Shown here one piece after another: positions 27,708 to 36,496 of a DNA stretch of 64,000 nucleotides (position 1 is the stretch's first letter; each line of letters begins with the position of its first letter). Origin of the DNA: Actinomyces respiraculi (GTDB lineage Bacteria > Actinomycetota > Actinomycetes > Actinomycetales > Actinomycetaceae); contig NZ_CP063989.1 in NCBI RefSeq assembly GCF_014595995.2, forward strand, positions 248,001 through 312,000, in the 5' to 3' direction. The position numbers and the translations under genes were made by a program. The notes beneath the pieces were generated by a model. The model was given only the letters and a program-made list of their open reading frames with translations, had not been told where the DNA came from and ran no database searches.

Positions 27708-28106
27708 TCACGCGTTGGGTGTGAAGATCAGATCGATGTCCGCGGGGAACAAACCTTGCCGCTGAAGGTTGCGCACATACTCGAGTGCTCCGTCGTCGGC
27801 GAAGTGCCACTGGATGGGAGTGCCGGGGCGGGTGTTGCGGACGGCAGTGATCTGACGGTGTGCCTGCTCGACGATCTCATCTCGGGCCCTGGTCGCCCAG
27901 TCCTCGTTGAGGAGCGCGTCCCAGCGCGGTCCCTTGGCCTCAATGAGAGTAGTGCCATCCCAGCCGTCGAACTCGATCCCGTCGACGTGGTAGGAGTCCT
28001 GCACCCGCACGCCTGTGACCTGCTCCTCGTAGAGCTGGGCGCGTAGCGAGCCGTTGTTGCTGCCCGGCCCCCACGCGCCGGGCCCGCCGCCACGCACCTC
28101 GCGCAC
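27708..28106 (-). CDS. Tox-REase-5 nuclease toxin domain (C-terminal part of a split gene)
   Basis: 132 codons encoding a restriction-endonuclease-fold toxin. It reads AQLYEEQVTG, then YHVDGIEFDGWDG, then LIEAKGPRW, giving the PD-(D/E)xK active site (Asp of FDG; Glu and Lys of EAK), followed by EQAHRQITAV and IQWHFADDGALEYVR. It would cleave DNA or RNA in a target cell. In this assembly it is out of frame with the PrsW-like N-terminal part. A GTG at 28106 with GGGGG upstream could start it as an orphan toxin module. The Imm52-like gene follows. Confidence 0.78.
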   Translation of the reverse strand: MREVRGGGPGAWGPGSNNGSLRAQLYEEQVTGVRVQDSYHVDGIEFDGWDGTTLIEAKGPRWDALLNEDWATRARDEIVEQAHRQITAVRNTRPGTPIQWHFADDGALEYVRNLQRQGLFPADIDLIFTPNA

Positions 28107-30144
28107 CCCCGACGTGATGACAGCCCGGCCCCCACGCGCCGGGCCCGCCGTCGGCGTGCCCGTGGGGGACGCTACGTACCCCGGGGTAGTGTGTGCCGTC
28201 AGTCAAATCGTTGGACGGATGGCCGGGGCGGGCGCCCCCAGTCTCGTCCCGGAGGAAGCGCCGCACGGCGGCACGTCGCTCAGCGGCGTAGGAGTGCCAC
28301 GCGTGACGGTTGTGCCGCCACAGGTAGGCGCCCCAACGGCTTTCCCGGTAGGCATAGTAGGACAGGCGTCCCGCCTGACCCCCGAGGTAGCCCAGCACCC
28401 CGCCGCCCAGGGAGGTCAGGACCCATAGCGCGACCTCAGCCGCGATCTCACCAGGAGTATGGGTTGCTAGGTAGGAGCGCACCGCTCCTCGCGGGTCCCG
28501 CAGGAAGGCGGCCCCGCCGCGAAGTGCGCTCATCACCGTCATCAGGCCCATGCCGACGTTGAGCGCCATGCCCAGCGTTCCACCCGACAAGACGACAATT
28601 GCCCCAGCGACCAGCAGCAGCAGTCCCTTCTGCCCCCAGGACAGGGAGTCCCACACATCCGCCAGGCCCTCCAGGACACCGGCGAGCCAGAACACGTCGG
28701 TCTCACCGAGGCTCACCGCCAGCGAGTGGGTGAGCGGCGGTACTGTCGTGAGCACCAGCAGTCCGAGCACCGCGGCGCAGGCGGCGGCAACGCGGGTGCG
28801 CCACCACTGCTCGGGTGGCGGGTCGAGTTGCTCGCGTGCCGCGTCCTGGCGGGCCAGGCGCAACCGGATGAGCGTCTCCGTTGGCAGTCCGGGTCGGCGG
28901 GTCGTCTGCGCCTCGCGCACGCTCATGAGGACCGCACGGACCTCCAGGGCGGTCGTGGCCACGAGGTCGACGACGTCGGCGGCCAGCGCCCTCCACCCGC
29001 TGCCGGGCAACCTCAGCCAGGCCGACCCGGGCAGCCGGTGCCAGGTTCGCCACCGCCACCGGCCCCACCGGCCGCCGCCATCGTCGCCCTCCAACGAGAG
29101 GGTGTAGCCGCTGGCCCACAGCGTGCGCACGTCCACCACCCAGGCGATGGCGAGCATGACGAACAGGAGCAGCCCCCGCCCGTGGCCGTTGCCGGTCAGG
29201 GTGGCAGTGGCACCCACTGGCCACCATGGTGCCTCGCCTCCTGTCCGCGACCACAGGCTGGAGTACGAGCCGTTGCGTCCCATGTGGTCGACGACCGCCA
29301 TCCACCACGCGCCCGCTACCAGCGCCCCCGCACCAGCGCGTGCCAGCACCCGTCGGGCACCGCCCAGGCGGGATGCGCGTCGCCATGTCACGAGTGCTAG
29401 GCCCGCCGCCCCCGCAATCAGGCCGGTGACTACGCCATGTCCCGCGAACATGACGTACTCGCCCGCAGCGCCCGAGATCGGGTTGAGGGAGAAGACGCTG
29501 ATGCCCCGGCACTCGAGCGCCTCGGTGCCCGTGGAAGGGCACGCCAGGGCCGTCAAGAGATCGAACAACCCGCTGGGCTTACCCAGCAGCACCAACCGCC
29601 TGGCCGTCTCCTCCACTGTGGTGAACGCCGTTCCGCAGGCGACGCCCAGTACCAGCCAGTCGCTGACAAGGAGACGACGGGTGCGTCCGGGGGCGATCAG
29701 GCCCAGCGCGACGAGCGGCACCAGCTTGAGGGTCTCCTCCACAAGAGAGGCGACCACCACCGCCGCCGAGGCACTGCTCACGGACACCTCGGCGGCCAGG
29801 GCAAGTCGGGCGGAGACCAGGGCTGCCAGCGGTGCCAGCACCATCCCCACTGAGAACACGCCCGACACCAGCGACCACGAGACGGTCTTGGCGCGTGCGA
29901 GCAGGAACCACGCGGCCATCGCCCATACGCACCCCACCCAGGCTCCGAGCGCCGTGCGCATGAGTGGCCAGACCGCCACGGCGATCAGTACGACGACGAG
30001 TGCCGCCCATGTCACCACCACACGTACACGCCTGAGCGGTGCGAGCGTCCGCGCGCCCGCCAGGCGCGCCCCGAGGTCCTCCCACCACTCGCGACGGGGC
30101 TCCGACTGCCCGCCGGGGTGCGTGAACGGCTCGAACTCGGACAT
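27940..30144 (-). pseudogene. PrsW-like membrane protease, N-terminal part of a frameshifted polymorphic toxin
   Basis: The reliable part runs from ATG 30144 to about 28124 (some 670 codons). It encodes about 12 hydrophobic segments and a PrsW glutamic-protease signature: VEETLK (Glu136, Glu137, Lys140), TAFTTVEE (Phe174, Glu178) and MFAGHGV (His236). A cytoplasmic linker follows (LGKPSGLF onwards), then further membrane segments and a Trp/Arg/Tyr-rich juncture. At GGPGAWGPG the frame is lost; the remaining codons of this frame to 27940 are noise antisense to nothing. The correct continuation is the Tox-REase-5 frame. The intact protein would be a membrane toxin carrying its own releasing protease. 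Fusions of PrsW-type domains to polymorphic toxins have been described for other bacteria. Confidence 0.75.
28063..28150 (-). repeat. 27-bp direct repeats that break the toxin frame
   Basis: A 27-bp sequence beginning CCCGGCCCCCACGCGCCGGG lies at 28063-28089 and again, identical, at 28124-28150. The offset is 61 bp, not a multiple of three. On the coding strand each copy can be read GGPGAWGPG, the upstream copy in the PrsW frame and the downstream copy in the toxin frame. Loss of one 61-bp unit would fuse the two frames exactly. Confidence 0.88.
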
Positions 30145-30271
30145 GGGCCCCTTGACCTCGTGCGCGGGGACCGGGTCAGCGCTCCCCGATAAGACGTAAC
30201 GTGGGTCACACTACCGTTATCGTCTCGGAACCAGCGACCTATGGGCGGAACGTCGGGAGCGGAGCCCCGTA

Positions 30272-30386
30272 CGTCGGAGCGTAGGATATGACGACCGCCC
30301 GGACCGTCGTTTGCCGGGCGGTCACGCCGCACCGACCCACCAACCCCACACGAAACCAGAGGCATCCGTCACCCGTGTCCACGCCC
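30272..30386 (+). repeat. 115-bp direct repeat, right copy (native MFS promoter and leader)
   Basis: The right copy of the repeat at 26903. It contains TAGGAT (30282-30287), a leader hairpin GACCGCCCGG (30293-30302) / CCGGGCGGTC (30314-30323) and the MFS start codon at 30375. The two copies bracket the 3.37-kb toxin island. Confidence 0.9.
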
Positions 30387-31820
30387 TCCCGAACCTTCGA
30401 CTCCCTGAAGTTCTACAACTACCGGATCTGGTTCATCGCGGCCCTCGTGACCAACACGGGCACCTGGATGCAGCGCGTGGCCCAGGACTGGCTCGTGCTG
30501 CGCGTGCTCACCGACGACTCCGCCTCCGCCACCGGCGTCACGACGGCGCTGCAGTTCCTGCCCGCCATGCTCCTATCGGCCCACGCCGGCCTCATCGCGG
30601 ACCGCGTCGACCAGCGCCGCTTCCTCATCGCCACCCAGACCTTCATGGGCGTGGTCTCCCTGCTGCTCGGGATCGACGCCGTCCTCGGGCGCGCCGAGCT
30701 CTGGCACGTCTACCTCGCCGCCCTGTTGTCCGGCCTCGGCGCCGCCTACGACGCCCCGGCCCGCCAGGTCTTCGTCTCGCGGATGGTGCCCCCGAGCCAC
30801 CTGTCCAACGCCGTCGGACTCAACTCCGCCTCCTTCAACGCGGCCCGCCTGCTCGGGCCGGCGGCCAGCGGCGTCGCCATCACCTGGGTGGGACCCGGCT
30901 GGGTCTTCATCCTCAACGCCGCGACCTTCCTCGTGCCCGCCGTCGCCCTGATGCTCATGCGCGCGAACGAGCTCTATGACGTGCCCCGCGTCGCACGCGC
31001 CAAGGGGCAGCTGCGTGAGGGGCTGGCCTACGTGCGCTCGCGCAGCGACATCGTGGTCATCATCGTCGTCATCTCCGTGGTGTCGATGCTCACCCTCAAC
31101 TACCAGGTGACGATGGCGGCCATGGTGCGCAGCGCCTTCGACCTCGAGTCCGACGCCTACGGCACCGTCTCCTCCATCTTCGCCGTCGGCTCGCTCGGCG
31201 GCGCCCTGTGGGCCGCGCGCCGCAAGGCCCCCAGGGTGCGCACGCTCGTCATCGCCTCCTTCCTCCTGGGCGTCTCCAGCCTCGTGATGGCGGTGATGCC
31301 CACCTACCCGCTCTTCGTCCTGTCCACCATCCCCGTGGGCCTCGCCGTGCTCACGGTCCTCACCAGCGCCAACCAGAGCGTCCAGCTCACGACCGAGCCC
31401 TCGATGCGCGGGCGCGTGATGAGCATCTACATGCTCTTCTTCCTGGGGACGACCCCGATCGGCTCGCCGCTCATGGGCTGGGTCTCGGACCAGTGGGGGC
31501 CCAGGGTTGCGATTGCCGTGGGCGGGGCGGCCGCCGTCGTCGTCTCCGTCCTGGCGGGACTGTGGGCCCGCAGGCAGTGGCAGGTCGGGCTGGCCTACTC
31601 CTCCTCGCGTCCGTTCTTGTCCACCGTGGGTCCACGCGAGCGGGCCCTGGAGGTCGGGCGGGCCGACGGCGACGCCCGGGCTGAGGAGGGGGCCGTCGAG
31701 GGGGCGCCGCCCCAGGCGGGTGACGACGGCGACGGCTGGGATGCTCAGGAGGGTCGGGTCGACGTCGATGACGGACGGGTCGATGACGCCGACGGCCGGG
31801 CTCCCGGGAGTCCTCGTTGA
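30375..31820 (+). CDS. Major facilitator superfamily exporter
   Basis: A 481-residue membrane protein with about 12 transmembrane helices. It belongs to the MFS_3/EntS-like group, whose members export siderophores, drugs or macrolides. Motifs include NTGTWMQRVAQDWLVL, ADRVDQRR (motif A loop), DAPARQVFVSRMVP and SMRGRVMSIYMLFFLGTTPIG. The C-terminal 60 residues are Asp/Gly/Glu-rich and cytoplasmic. GTG 30375 is the start that keeps the conserved beginning, and it is preceded by an 80-nt leader with a hairpin. The DtxR-type regulator gene lies 106 bp downstream, which would suit a siderophore or metal role but does not prove it. Confidence 0.88.
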   Translation: MSTPSRTFDSLKFYNYRIWFIAALVTNTGTWMQRVAQDWLVLRVLTDDSASATGVTTALQFLPAMLLSAHAGLIADRVDQRRFLIATQTFMGVVSLLLGIDAVLGRAELWHVYLAALLSGLGAAYDAPARQVFVSRMVPPSHLSNAVGLNSASFNAARLLGPAASGVAITWVGPGWVFILNAATFLVPAVALMLMRANELYDVPRVARAKGQLREGLAYVRSRSDIVVIIVVISVVSMLTLNYQVTMAAMVRSAFDLESDAYGTVSSIFAVGSLGGALWAARRKAPRVRTLVIASFLLGVSSLVMAVMPTYPLFVLSTIPVGLAVLTVLTSANQSVQLTTEPSMRGRVMSIYMLFFLGTTPIGSPLMGWVSDQWGPRVAIAVGGAAAVVVSVLAGLWARRQWQVGLAYSSSRPFLSTVGPRERALEVGRADGDARAEEGAVEGAPPQAGDDGDGWDAQEGRVDVDDGRVDDADGRAPGSPR

Positions 31821-31926
31821 CCGGCCGATATCCTGCCGGGAGCGGTTGACGCGCCCAAGGCCCGCCCGCCGTCCGTACCCGGGACGGCACGGGCCGCTGC
31901 CCCGATACCCCGAGGAGGACCCGACT

Positions 31927-32598
31927 ATGAGCGAGCTTATCGACACCACCGAGATGTACCTCAAGACGGTCTACGAGCTGGAGGAGGACGGCGTTCTTCC
32001 GCTGCGCGCGCGCATTGTCGAGCGCCTGGGGCACTCCGGCCCGACGGTCTCCCAGACGGTCGGGCGCATGGAGCGCGACGGGCTCATCCGGGTCGCCGAG
32101 GACCGCTCCCTCGAGCTGACCGACGAGGGTCGGCGCGTGGCCACCGAGGTGATCCGAAAGCACCGTCTTGCCGAAAGGCTGCTGCTGGACGTCATCGGGC
32201 TGGACTCGCGTCTCATCCACGAAGAGGCCTGTCGCTGGGAGCACGTGATGAGTGAGCAGGTCGAGGACCGGCTTGCCGAGATTCTCGACGACGTCACCAC
32301 CGACCCCTTCGGCAACCCCGTGCCGGCGCGCGCCGTCGGCCACCCGCACCCGGCCGCTGAGGATCTGTCGGCGGATCGTGCCGTGCGCGAGGTCGAGGTC
32401 GAGGGGACTGTGCGCCGCATCGGCGAACCCATCCAGGCGGACACCGAGCTCATCGCCGAGCTCATCGATGCGGGCATTGTCCGGGGGGCCCGGGTGCGGC
32501 TGCGGCGGGTGAGTGGCGGTGTGCGCATTGTCTCCGACGCCGAGGACCCCGTTGTCCTGCCCAACGACGTTGCCCGGCACCTCTTCCTCGCGCGCTGA
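31927..32598 (+). CDS. DtxR/IdeR-family metal-dependent repressor
   Basis: A 223-residue repressor. It has an N-terminal winged helix (LIDTTEMYLKTVYELEEDG, then HSGPTVSQTVGRMERDGL), the metal-binding and dimerisation domain with HRLAERLLLDVIGL and EEACRWEHVMS, and GNPVP ahead of a C-terminal SH3-like FeoA domain (from about 150). With bound Fe2+ or Mn2+ it would repress iron or manganese uptake genes. ATG 31927 follows GAGGAGG. Residues of both metal sites (Cys/His/Glu near 102-106) are present. Confidence 0.95.
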   Translation: MSELIDTTEMYLKTVYELEEDGVLPLRARIVERLGHSGPTVSQTVGRMERDGLIRVAEDRSLELTDEGRRVATEVIRKHRLAERLLLDVIGLDSRLIHEEACRWEHVMSEQVEDRLAEILDDVTTDPFGNPVPARAVGHPHPAAEDLSADRAVREVEVEGTVRRIGEPIQADTELIAELIDAGIVRGARVRLRRVSGGVRIVSDAEDPVVLPNDVARHLFLAR

Positions 32599-32775
32599 GC
32601 GCGCTCCGATGGCCTGCCAACCGCTTGATGGGTGCCATGAGGTCGTAGTGGTGGGTGTTCTCAAGCTTTTACACAAATGTAACGTGAGTCACGAAGATGA
32701 GTGCCATCTCTCCAGGACGTCGCCGACCTGTTCGGGTAGCGTGTGACCTGGATGTCCCCTAGGGGATGTCCCCCA

Positions 32776-32935
32776 TGCCGAGGCTCAATCCTGCCGCTCG
32801 GTCTGGGGCCAACCGCATAGGCTAGGAACGGGGGACCCAATCTCGGCGCCGGACACCATCCAGCGTCTTGGGGTGAAGCCCGCTTCGGCGGGCCGAGCGT
32901 CTCCAGCTCGAACCCGACAGCTCACCCCGTCGGCA
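32776..32935 (+). ncRNA. c-di-AMP riboswitch (ydaO/yuaA class), copy 1
   Basis: The closing stem is TGCCGA (32776-32781) / TCGGCA (32930-32935). Between the arms are the class landmarks GGCTCAATCCTGCCGCT, GAACGGGGGACCCA, CTTGGGGTGAAGCCC and CGAACCCGACAGCTCACCCC. In actinobacteria this riboswitch controls cell-wall hydrolase genes, as here. Ligand binding switches expression off in studied cases. Confidence 0.93.
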
Positions 32936-32956
32936 CCACAGGAGAAGAACCGTCAT

Positions 32957-33715
32957 ATGACCACACGCCCCGCTGCACGTCACCGCCAGGCATCCCGCCC
33001 GCTGACGCCGCTGTCGAGCCTCGCCCCGTCCACCCGTCGTGGGCTTGCCGTCGCCGCTTCGTCCGGCCTGGCCCTGACGATGATCGCCACCGGCGCCAAC
33101 GCTGCCTCTGGCACTGAGGTTGCCGACTCCGCTGGTTCGCTGGACGCCTCCCTGGGCACCCTCACTGCTGAAGTACGCAGCGCTGTGACCACCAATGCCC
33201 CGGTCGTCGCCGAGGCGGCTGCGCAGGAGATCGCCTCCGACGCCGCCGTTGAGGTCGTCGAGACCGCCGACCAGGCCGCCGCCCGCGCCGCTGAGGAGCA
33301 GGCCGCCGCCGAGGCGGCTGCGGCGGCCGAGCAGGTCGGCTATGCGACCCAGGCGCCCGCCGACGGCTCGGACCGCGCCCCGAGGGCCAGCGCTGGCGGC
33401 ATCGCTGCCACCGCCACGCAGTACGTCGGCTCCCCCTACCTCAGCGGAGGCGCCAGCCCCGCTGGTTTCGACTGCTCCGGCCTCGTGGCCTACGTCTACA
33501 GCCTGCACGGCATCGCCGTGCCGCACTCCTCGAGCCAGATCCGCGCTTCCGGCACCGCCGTCTCCGCCGCCGAGGCTCAGCCCGGTGACGTGCTGTGGTG
33601 GCCCGGCCACGTGGCCATCTACGCCGGCAACGGCATGATGGTCTCGGCCAACAACCCGTCTGTCGGCGTGGTTTACGAGTCGGTTGACTCGGGCGCGACC
33701 TACCTGCGCTTCTGA
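32957..33715 (+). CDS. Secreted NlpC/P60 cell-wall hydrolase (paralogue 1)
   Basis: 252 residues: signal peptide (1 to about 49, ending ANAASG), an Ala/Glu-rich helical spacer (about 75-128) and a C-terminal NlpC/P60 cysteine-peptidase domain (about 147-252). Catalytic residues are Cys173 (FDCSGLVAYVY) and His218 (GHVAIYAG). It would cleave stem peptides of peptidoglycan. The first 70 residues are nearly identical to the second copy at 34102. Control by the c-di-AMP riboswitch directly upstream links wall turnover to turgor/potassium signalling. ATG 32957 follows AGGAGAAG. Confidence 0.94.
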   Translation: MTTRPAARHRQASRPLTPLSSLAPSTRRGLAVAASSGLALTMIATGANAASGTEVADSAGSLDASLGTLTAEVRSAVTTNAPVVAEAAAQEIASDAAVEVVETADQAAARAAEEQAAAEAAAAAEQVGYATQAPADGSDRAPRASAGGIAATATQYVGSPYLSGGASPAGFDCSGLVAYVYSLHGIAVPHSSSQIRASGTAVSAAEAQPGDVLWWPGHVAIYAGNGMMVSANNPSVGVVYESVDSGATYLRF

Positions 33716-33732
33716 TCCGTCTCCTGACGTTT

Positions 33733-33775
33733 CACGACGGCGCCCCCTTCCGAAACGGAAGGGGGCGCCGTCGTG
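33733..33775 (+). terminator. Terminator after NlpC/P60 gene 1
   Basis: A perfect 20-bp stem, CACGACGGCGCCCCCTTCCG and its complement, around a 3-nt AAA loop. Confidence 0.9.
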
Positions 33776-33892
33776 CTCCTGGTGGCCTGAGCCTGCGCCA
33801 GGGGCGCGCGTGGCGATCGTCACGGCGCGAGGTGTGGGCTCCCTAACGAAAGCGTGACGCGAGGTCGGAGTCTCGGGTAGCGTCCTAGGTGA

Positions 33893-34080
33893 TGCCGACC
33901 TTGGTTGGCATCGTCGTCGGAACGGGGCTCAGTCCTGCCGCTCGCTCCGGCGGCTTCCAGAACACGGCAGGAACGGGGGGAACCACGTGTGGTCCCGGAG
34001 CAATCCGGAACCTTGGGGTCAAGCCCACTTCGGTGGGCCGGGCGTCTCCAGCTCGAACCCGACAGCTCACCCCGTCGGCA
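33893..34080 (+). ncRNA. c-di-AMP riboswitch (ydaO/yuaA class), copy 2
   Basis: Closing stem TGCCGA (33893-33898) / TCGGCA (34075-34080). It has the same landmarks as copy 1: GGGGCTCAGTCCTGCCGCT, CTTGGGGTCAAGCCC and CTCGAACCCGACAGCTCACC. The 5' half is longer than in copy 1, with an extended peripheral hairpin (GAACCACGTGTGGTCCC region). Confidence 0.93.
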
Positions 34081-34101
34081 CACCAGGAGATCATCTCGAT
34101 T

Positions 34102-34851
34102 ATGACCACCCGTCACCGCAAGGCCTCACGACCGCTGACGCCGCTGTCGAGCATGGCCCCTGCTACCCGTCGTGGCCTTGCTCTCGCCGCCTCCTCCGGC
34201 ATGGCGATCACCATGCTCACCTCCGGTGCCAATGCCGCCTCGAGCACTGAGGTGGCCGACTCGGTCGGCTCGCTGGACGCCTCCCTGGGCACCATCACGC
34301 TCGACGCCCGCGCGGCCGTTGCCACCAACGCCGCCATCTCGGTCAGTGCCGGCGCGCAGGAGGTCGCCTCCGACGTCGCCGTCGAGGTGGAGACAGCGGA
34401 CCAGGCTGCCGCCCGCGCTGCCGAGGAGCAGGCCGCGACTGCCCGAGCGCAGGCCGCGGCTGCCCGCGAGCAGGCCGCGACTGCTGAGGCCTCCACCACG
34501 ACCACCGCCGCCAACCCGGGCGGCTCGTCCATCGCCGGCATTGCCATGCAGTACCAGGGCGTTCCCTACGTCACCGGCGGTGCCTCGCCGAACGGGTGGG
34601 ACTGCTCCGGCTTCGTCCAGTACGTCTACGCTCAGGCCGGCATCGCCCTGCCGCGCACCTCCTACGACCAGGGCGCTGCGGGCACACTCGTCTCCGCCGC
34701 CGAGGCCCAGCCCGGCGACATCGTCTACTACGGCTACCACGTCGGCATCTATGTCGGTGACGGCATGATGGTCGACGCCGGCAACCCGGGCACCGGCACC
34801 GTCTACCGCCCGGTCTGGGGATCCCCGAGCGGTTACGTCCGCGTCGGCTAA
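34102..34851 (+). CDS. Secreted NlpC/P60 cell-wall hydrolase (paralogue 2)
   Basis: 249 residues with the same plan as paralogue 1: signal peptide (1 to about 46), a helical spacer with repeated AAAREQAAT-type units (about 100-130) and an NlpC/P60 domain with Cys168 (WDCSGFVQYVY) and His213 (YHVGIYVG). The active-site neighbours differ (Tyr-rich YYGYH against WWPGH), so substrate preference may differ. Gene and riboswitch together were duplicated in tandem. A terminator follows. Confidence 0.94.
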   Translation: MTTRHRKASRPLTPLSSMAPATRRGLALAASSGMAITMLTSGANAASSTEVADSVGSLDASLGTITLDARAAVATNAAISVSAGAQEVASDVAVEVETADQAAARAAEEQAATARAQAAAAREQAATAEASTTTTAANPGGSSIAGIAMQYQGVPYVTGGASPNGWDCSGFVQYVYAQAGIALPRTSYDQGAAGTLVSAAEAQPGDIVYYGYHVGIYVGDGMMVDAGNPGTGTVYRPVWGSPSGYVRVG

Positions 34852-34874
34852 CGCCGTTCCTCACGCACTGCGCA

Positions 34875-34908
34875 CGAGGGCCCCGACCTGCCACGGTCGG
34901 GGCCCTCG
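34875..34908 (+). terminator. Terminator after NlpC/P60 gene 2
   Basis: A 14-bp stem CGAGGGCCCCGACC / GGTCGGGGCCCTCG with a short loop, just after the stop codon. Confidence 0.85.
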
Positions 34909-35040
34909 CCGTCGTCATGCCCCCGGCGAAGCGCACCGGACACGACGTCGGAATTCAGGAAAGTGGTTTGGAGCACAGTGCCCCTTCGTTACAGAATGGG
35001 GGTGTCGGACAGGCGACGCCCGAAGAAAGGGGCAGAACTC

Positions 35041-35982
35041 ATGAACGAAGACAAAGTCGTCCTCGTCGGCGTGGACGGATCACCGGAGTCGTTCGGAGCG
35101 GTGGACTGGGCGGTCGCCCGCGCCGCACGCAACGGCTGGCGCGTCCACATCCTGTGTGCCTACTCGCTCCCCTCGTTCACGACTGCCTCCCTCGACGGCG
35201 GCTACGCGGCCCTGGATGACAGCGCCATCCGCGCCGGGGCACAGGCCGTCGTCGACGAGGCTGTTGCCCGTGCCCAGGGCCAGGGGGTGAAGGTCTCCAG
35301 CTCGCTCGAGACGGGTGACCCGGCCGGTGTGCTCGTGGACCTCAGTGAGGATGCCGCCATCGCCGTCGTCGGCACGCGTGGCGGCGGAGGCTTCGCCGAC
35401 CGGCTGCTCGGTACCGTCTCCTCGGCCCTGCCCGCGCACTCCCACTGCCCGACCGTCGTCGTGCCCCGCCACACCGAGGGCGCCGCCTATACGCCGGTCA
35501 AGCGCATCGTCGTTGGTGTGGACGGCTCGGACTCCGCGCGCAAGGCCCTGCGCCACGCCGTGCGGGAGGCTGAGGCCTGGGGGGCTGAGCTCACCGCCGT
35601 TGCGGCCGTGCCCATGTCCACCGGAGCCGGCGCCCTGGCCTGGCTGCCCGCCGCCGTGGACCGTGACCAGGTCCTGGCCGACGTGAGGGCGGGGCTCGAC
35701 CGCGCCATCGCGGAGGCGCTGGACGGACACTCCGGTGTCACCGTGCGCCGGCACGCGCTCGACGGCAACGCCGCCCAGCTCATGAGCGAGTTCTCCACAG
35801 CCGTTGACCTCGTCATCGTCGGCTCGCGCGGGCGCGGCGGCTTCTCCGGCCTGCTGCTGGGCTCCACGAGCCAGGGTGTGCTCTCGCACGCCGCCTGCCC
35901 CGTCATGGTGGTGCCGTGGCGTGTCAAGGAGGGCGACCCCGTCCCCGAGCGCAACTCCGGCACCCCGTGGGGACGCGCCTGA
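35041..35982 (+). CDS. Tandem-domain universal stress protein
   Basis: A 313-residue cytoplasmic protein with two Usp domains (about 5-145 and 155-300). Each has a nucleotide-binding loop of the G-2x-G-9x-G-(S/T) kind: VGTRGGGGFADRLLGTVSS in the first and VGSRGRGGFSGLLLGSTSQ in the second. This is the ATP-binding type common in actinobacteria, where such proteins are induced by starvation or hypoxia. ATG 35041 follows AAAGGGGC. It is a single-gene unit. Confidence 0.93.
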   Translation: MNEDKVVLVGVDGSPESFGAVDWAVARAARNGWRVHILCAYSLPSFTTASLDGGYAALDDSAIRAGAQAVVDEAVARAQGQGVKVSSSLETGDPAGVLVDLSEDAAIAVVGTRGGGGFADRLLGTVSSALPAHSHCPTVVVPRHTEGAAYTPVKRIVVGVDGSDSARKALRHAVREAEAWGAELTAVAAVPMSTGAGALAWLPAAVDRDQVLADVRAGLDRAIAEALDGHSGVTVRRHALDGNAAQLMSEFSTAVDLVIVGSRGRGGFSGLLLGSTSQGVLSHAACPVMVVPWRVKEGDPVPERNSGTPWGRA

Positions 35983-36060
35983 CGCGTGAGGCACGCGCGC
36001 TCGACCGAACTTCTCGGTTTGCTGTCGGGAGTGCGGTGTTGTGTCGTTGTGGTGTCTTGG

Positions 36061-36148
36061 GGCGTTGGTGGCGGTTCTGCCTCAAGGGCGTTGGTGGTAG
36101 TTCTGTCCCAGGGCGTCGGTGGCGGTTCTGTCCCAGGGCGTCGGTGGC
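36061..36148 (+). repeat. 25-26-bp tandem repeat, about 3.5 units
   Basis: Units start at 36061, 36087, 36112 and 36137. The core is GGCGTCGGTGGCGGTTCTGT followed by CCCAG. The fourth unit runs into R1. The unit resembles the R1 head, so it may have arisen by local amplification. Confidence 0.85.
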
Positions 36149-36323
36149 AATTCCGGGGGTTTGTGGGGGTGGGGACGCTTCTGGTTGGTCGTGGTGGTGG
36201 TGTGCTCCGGCACCCTGCTGTGCTGAGCCCGTGACGGTTTGAGCCTGGCGTCGGCATCCGTCGGCGGCCGGCCGCCGGCGGGGCTGGGGGCGTGCCCCGC
36301 AGGGTGGCGGCAAGGGGGGGCTC

Positions 36324-36496
36324 GCACGCTCATGTGACAGGTGTTAACGGTTGCACTGGGGTTTGCGGTGGTGGCCCACGCTCCCATGTGCGTGGGCGGC
36401 TTCCGTGCACATGGGAGCCGGCGCACTGGAGGGCACCGGTCGACAAACCCTAGCAATGGCGCCGTTGTCGACGAGTGTCGAAAACTGTGAGCGTGC
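36324..36496 (+). ncRNA. Hairpin module R2, copy B (candidate structured RNA or MITE)
   Basis: Outer arms GCACGCTCA (36324) / TGAGCGTGC (36488-36496). The inner stem is GCTCCCATGTGC (36380-36391) / GCACATGGGAGC (36406-36417), extended by GTGG / CCGT-type G-U pairs. It differs from copy A (14707-14915) within the stem, but the changed positions still pair by wobble on the plus strand. Confidence 0.5.
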
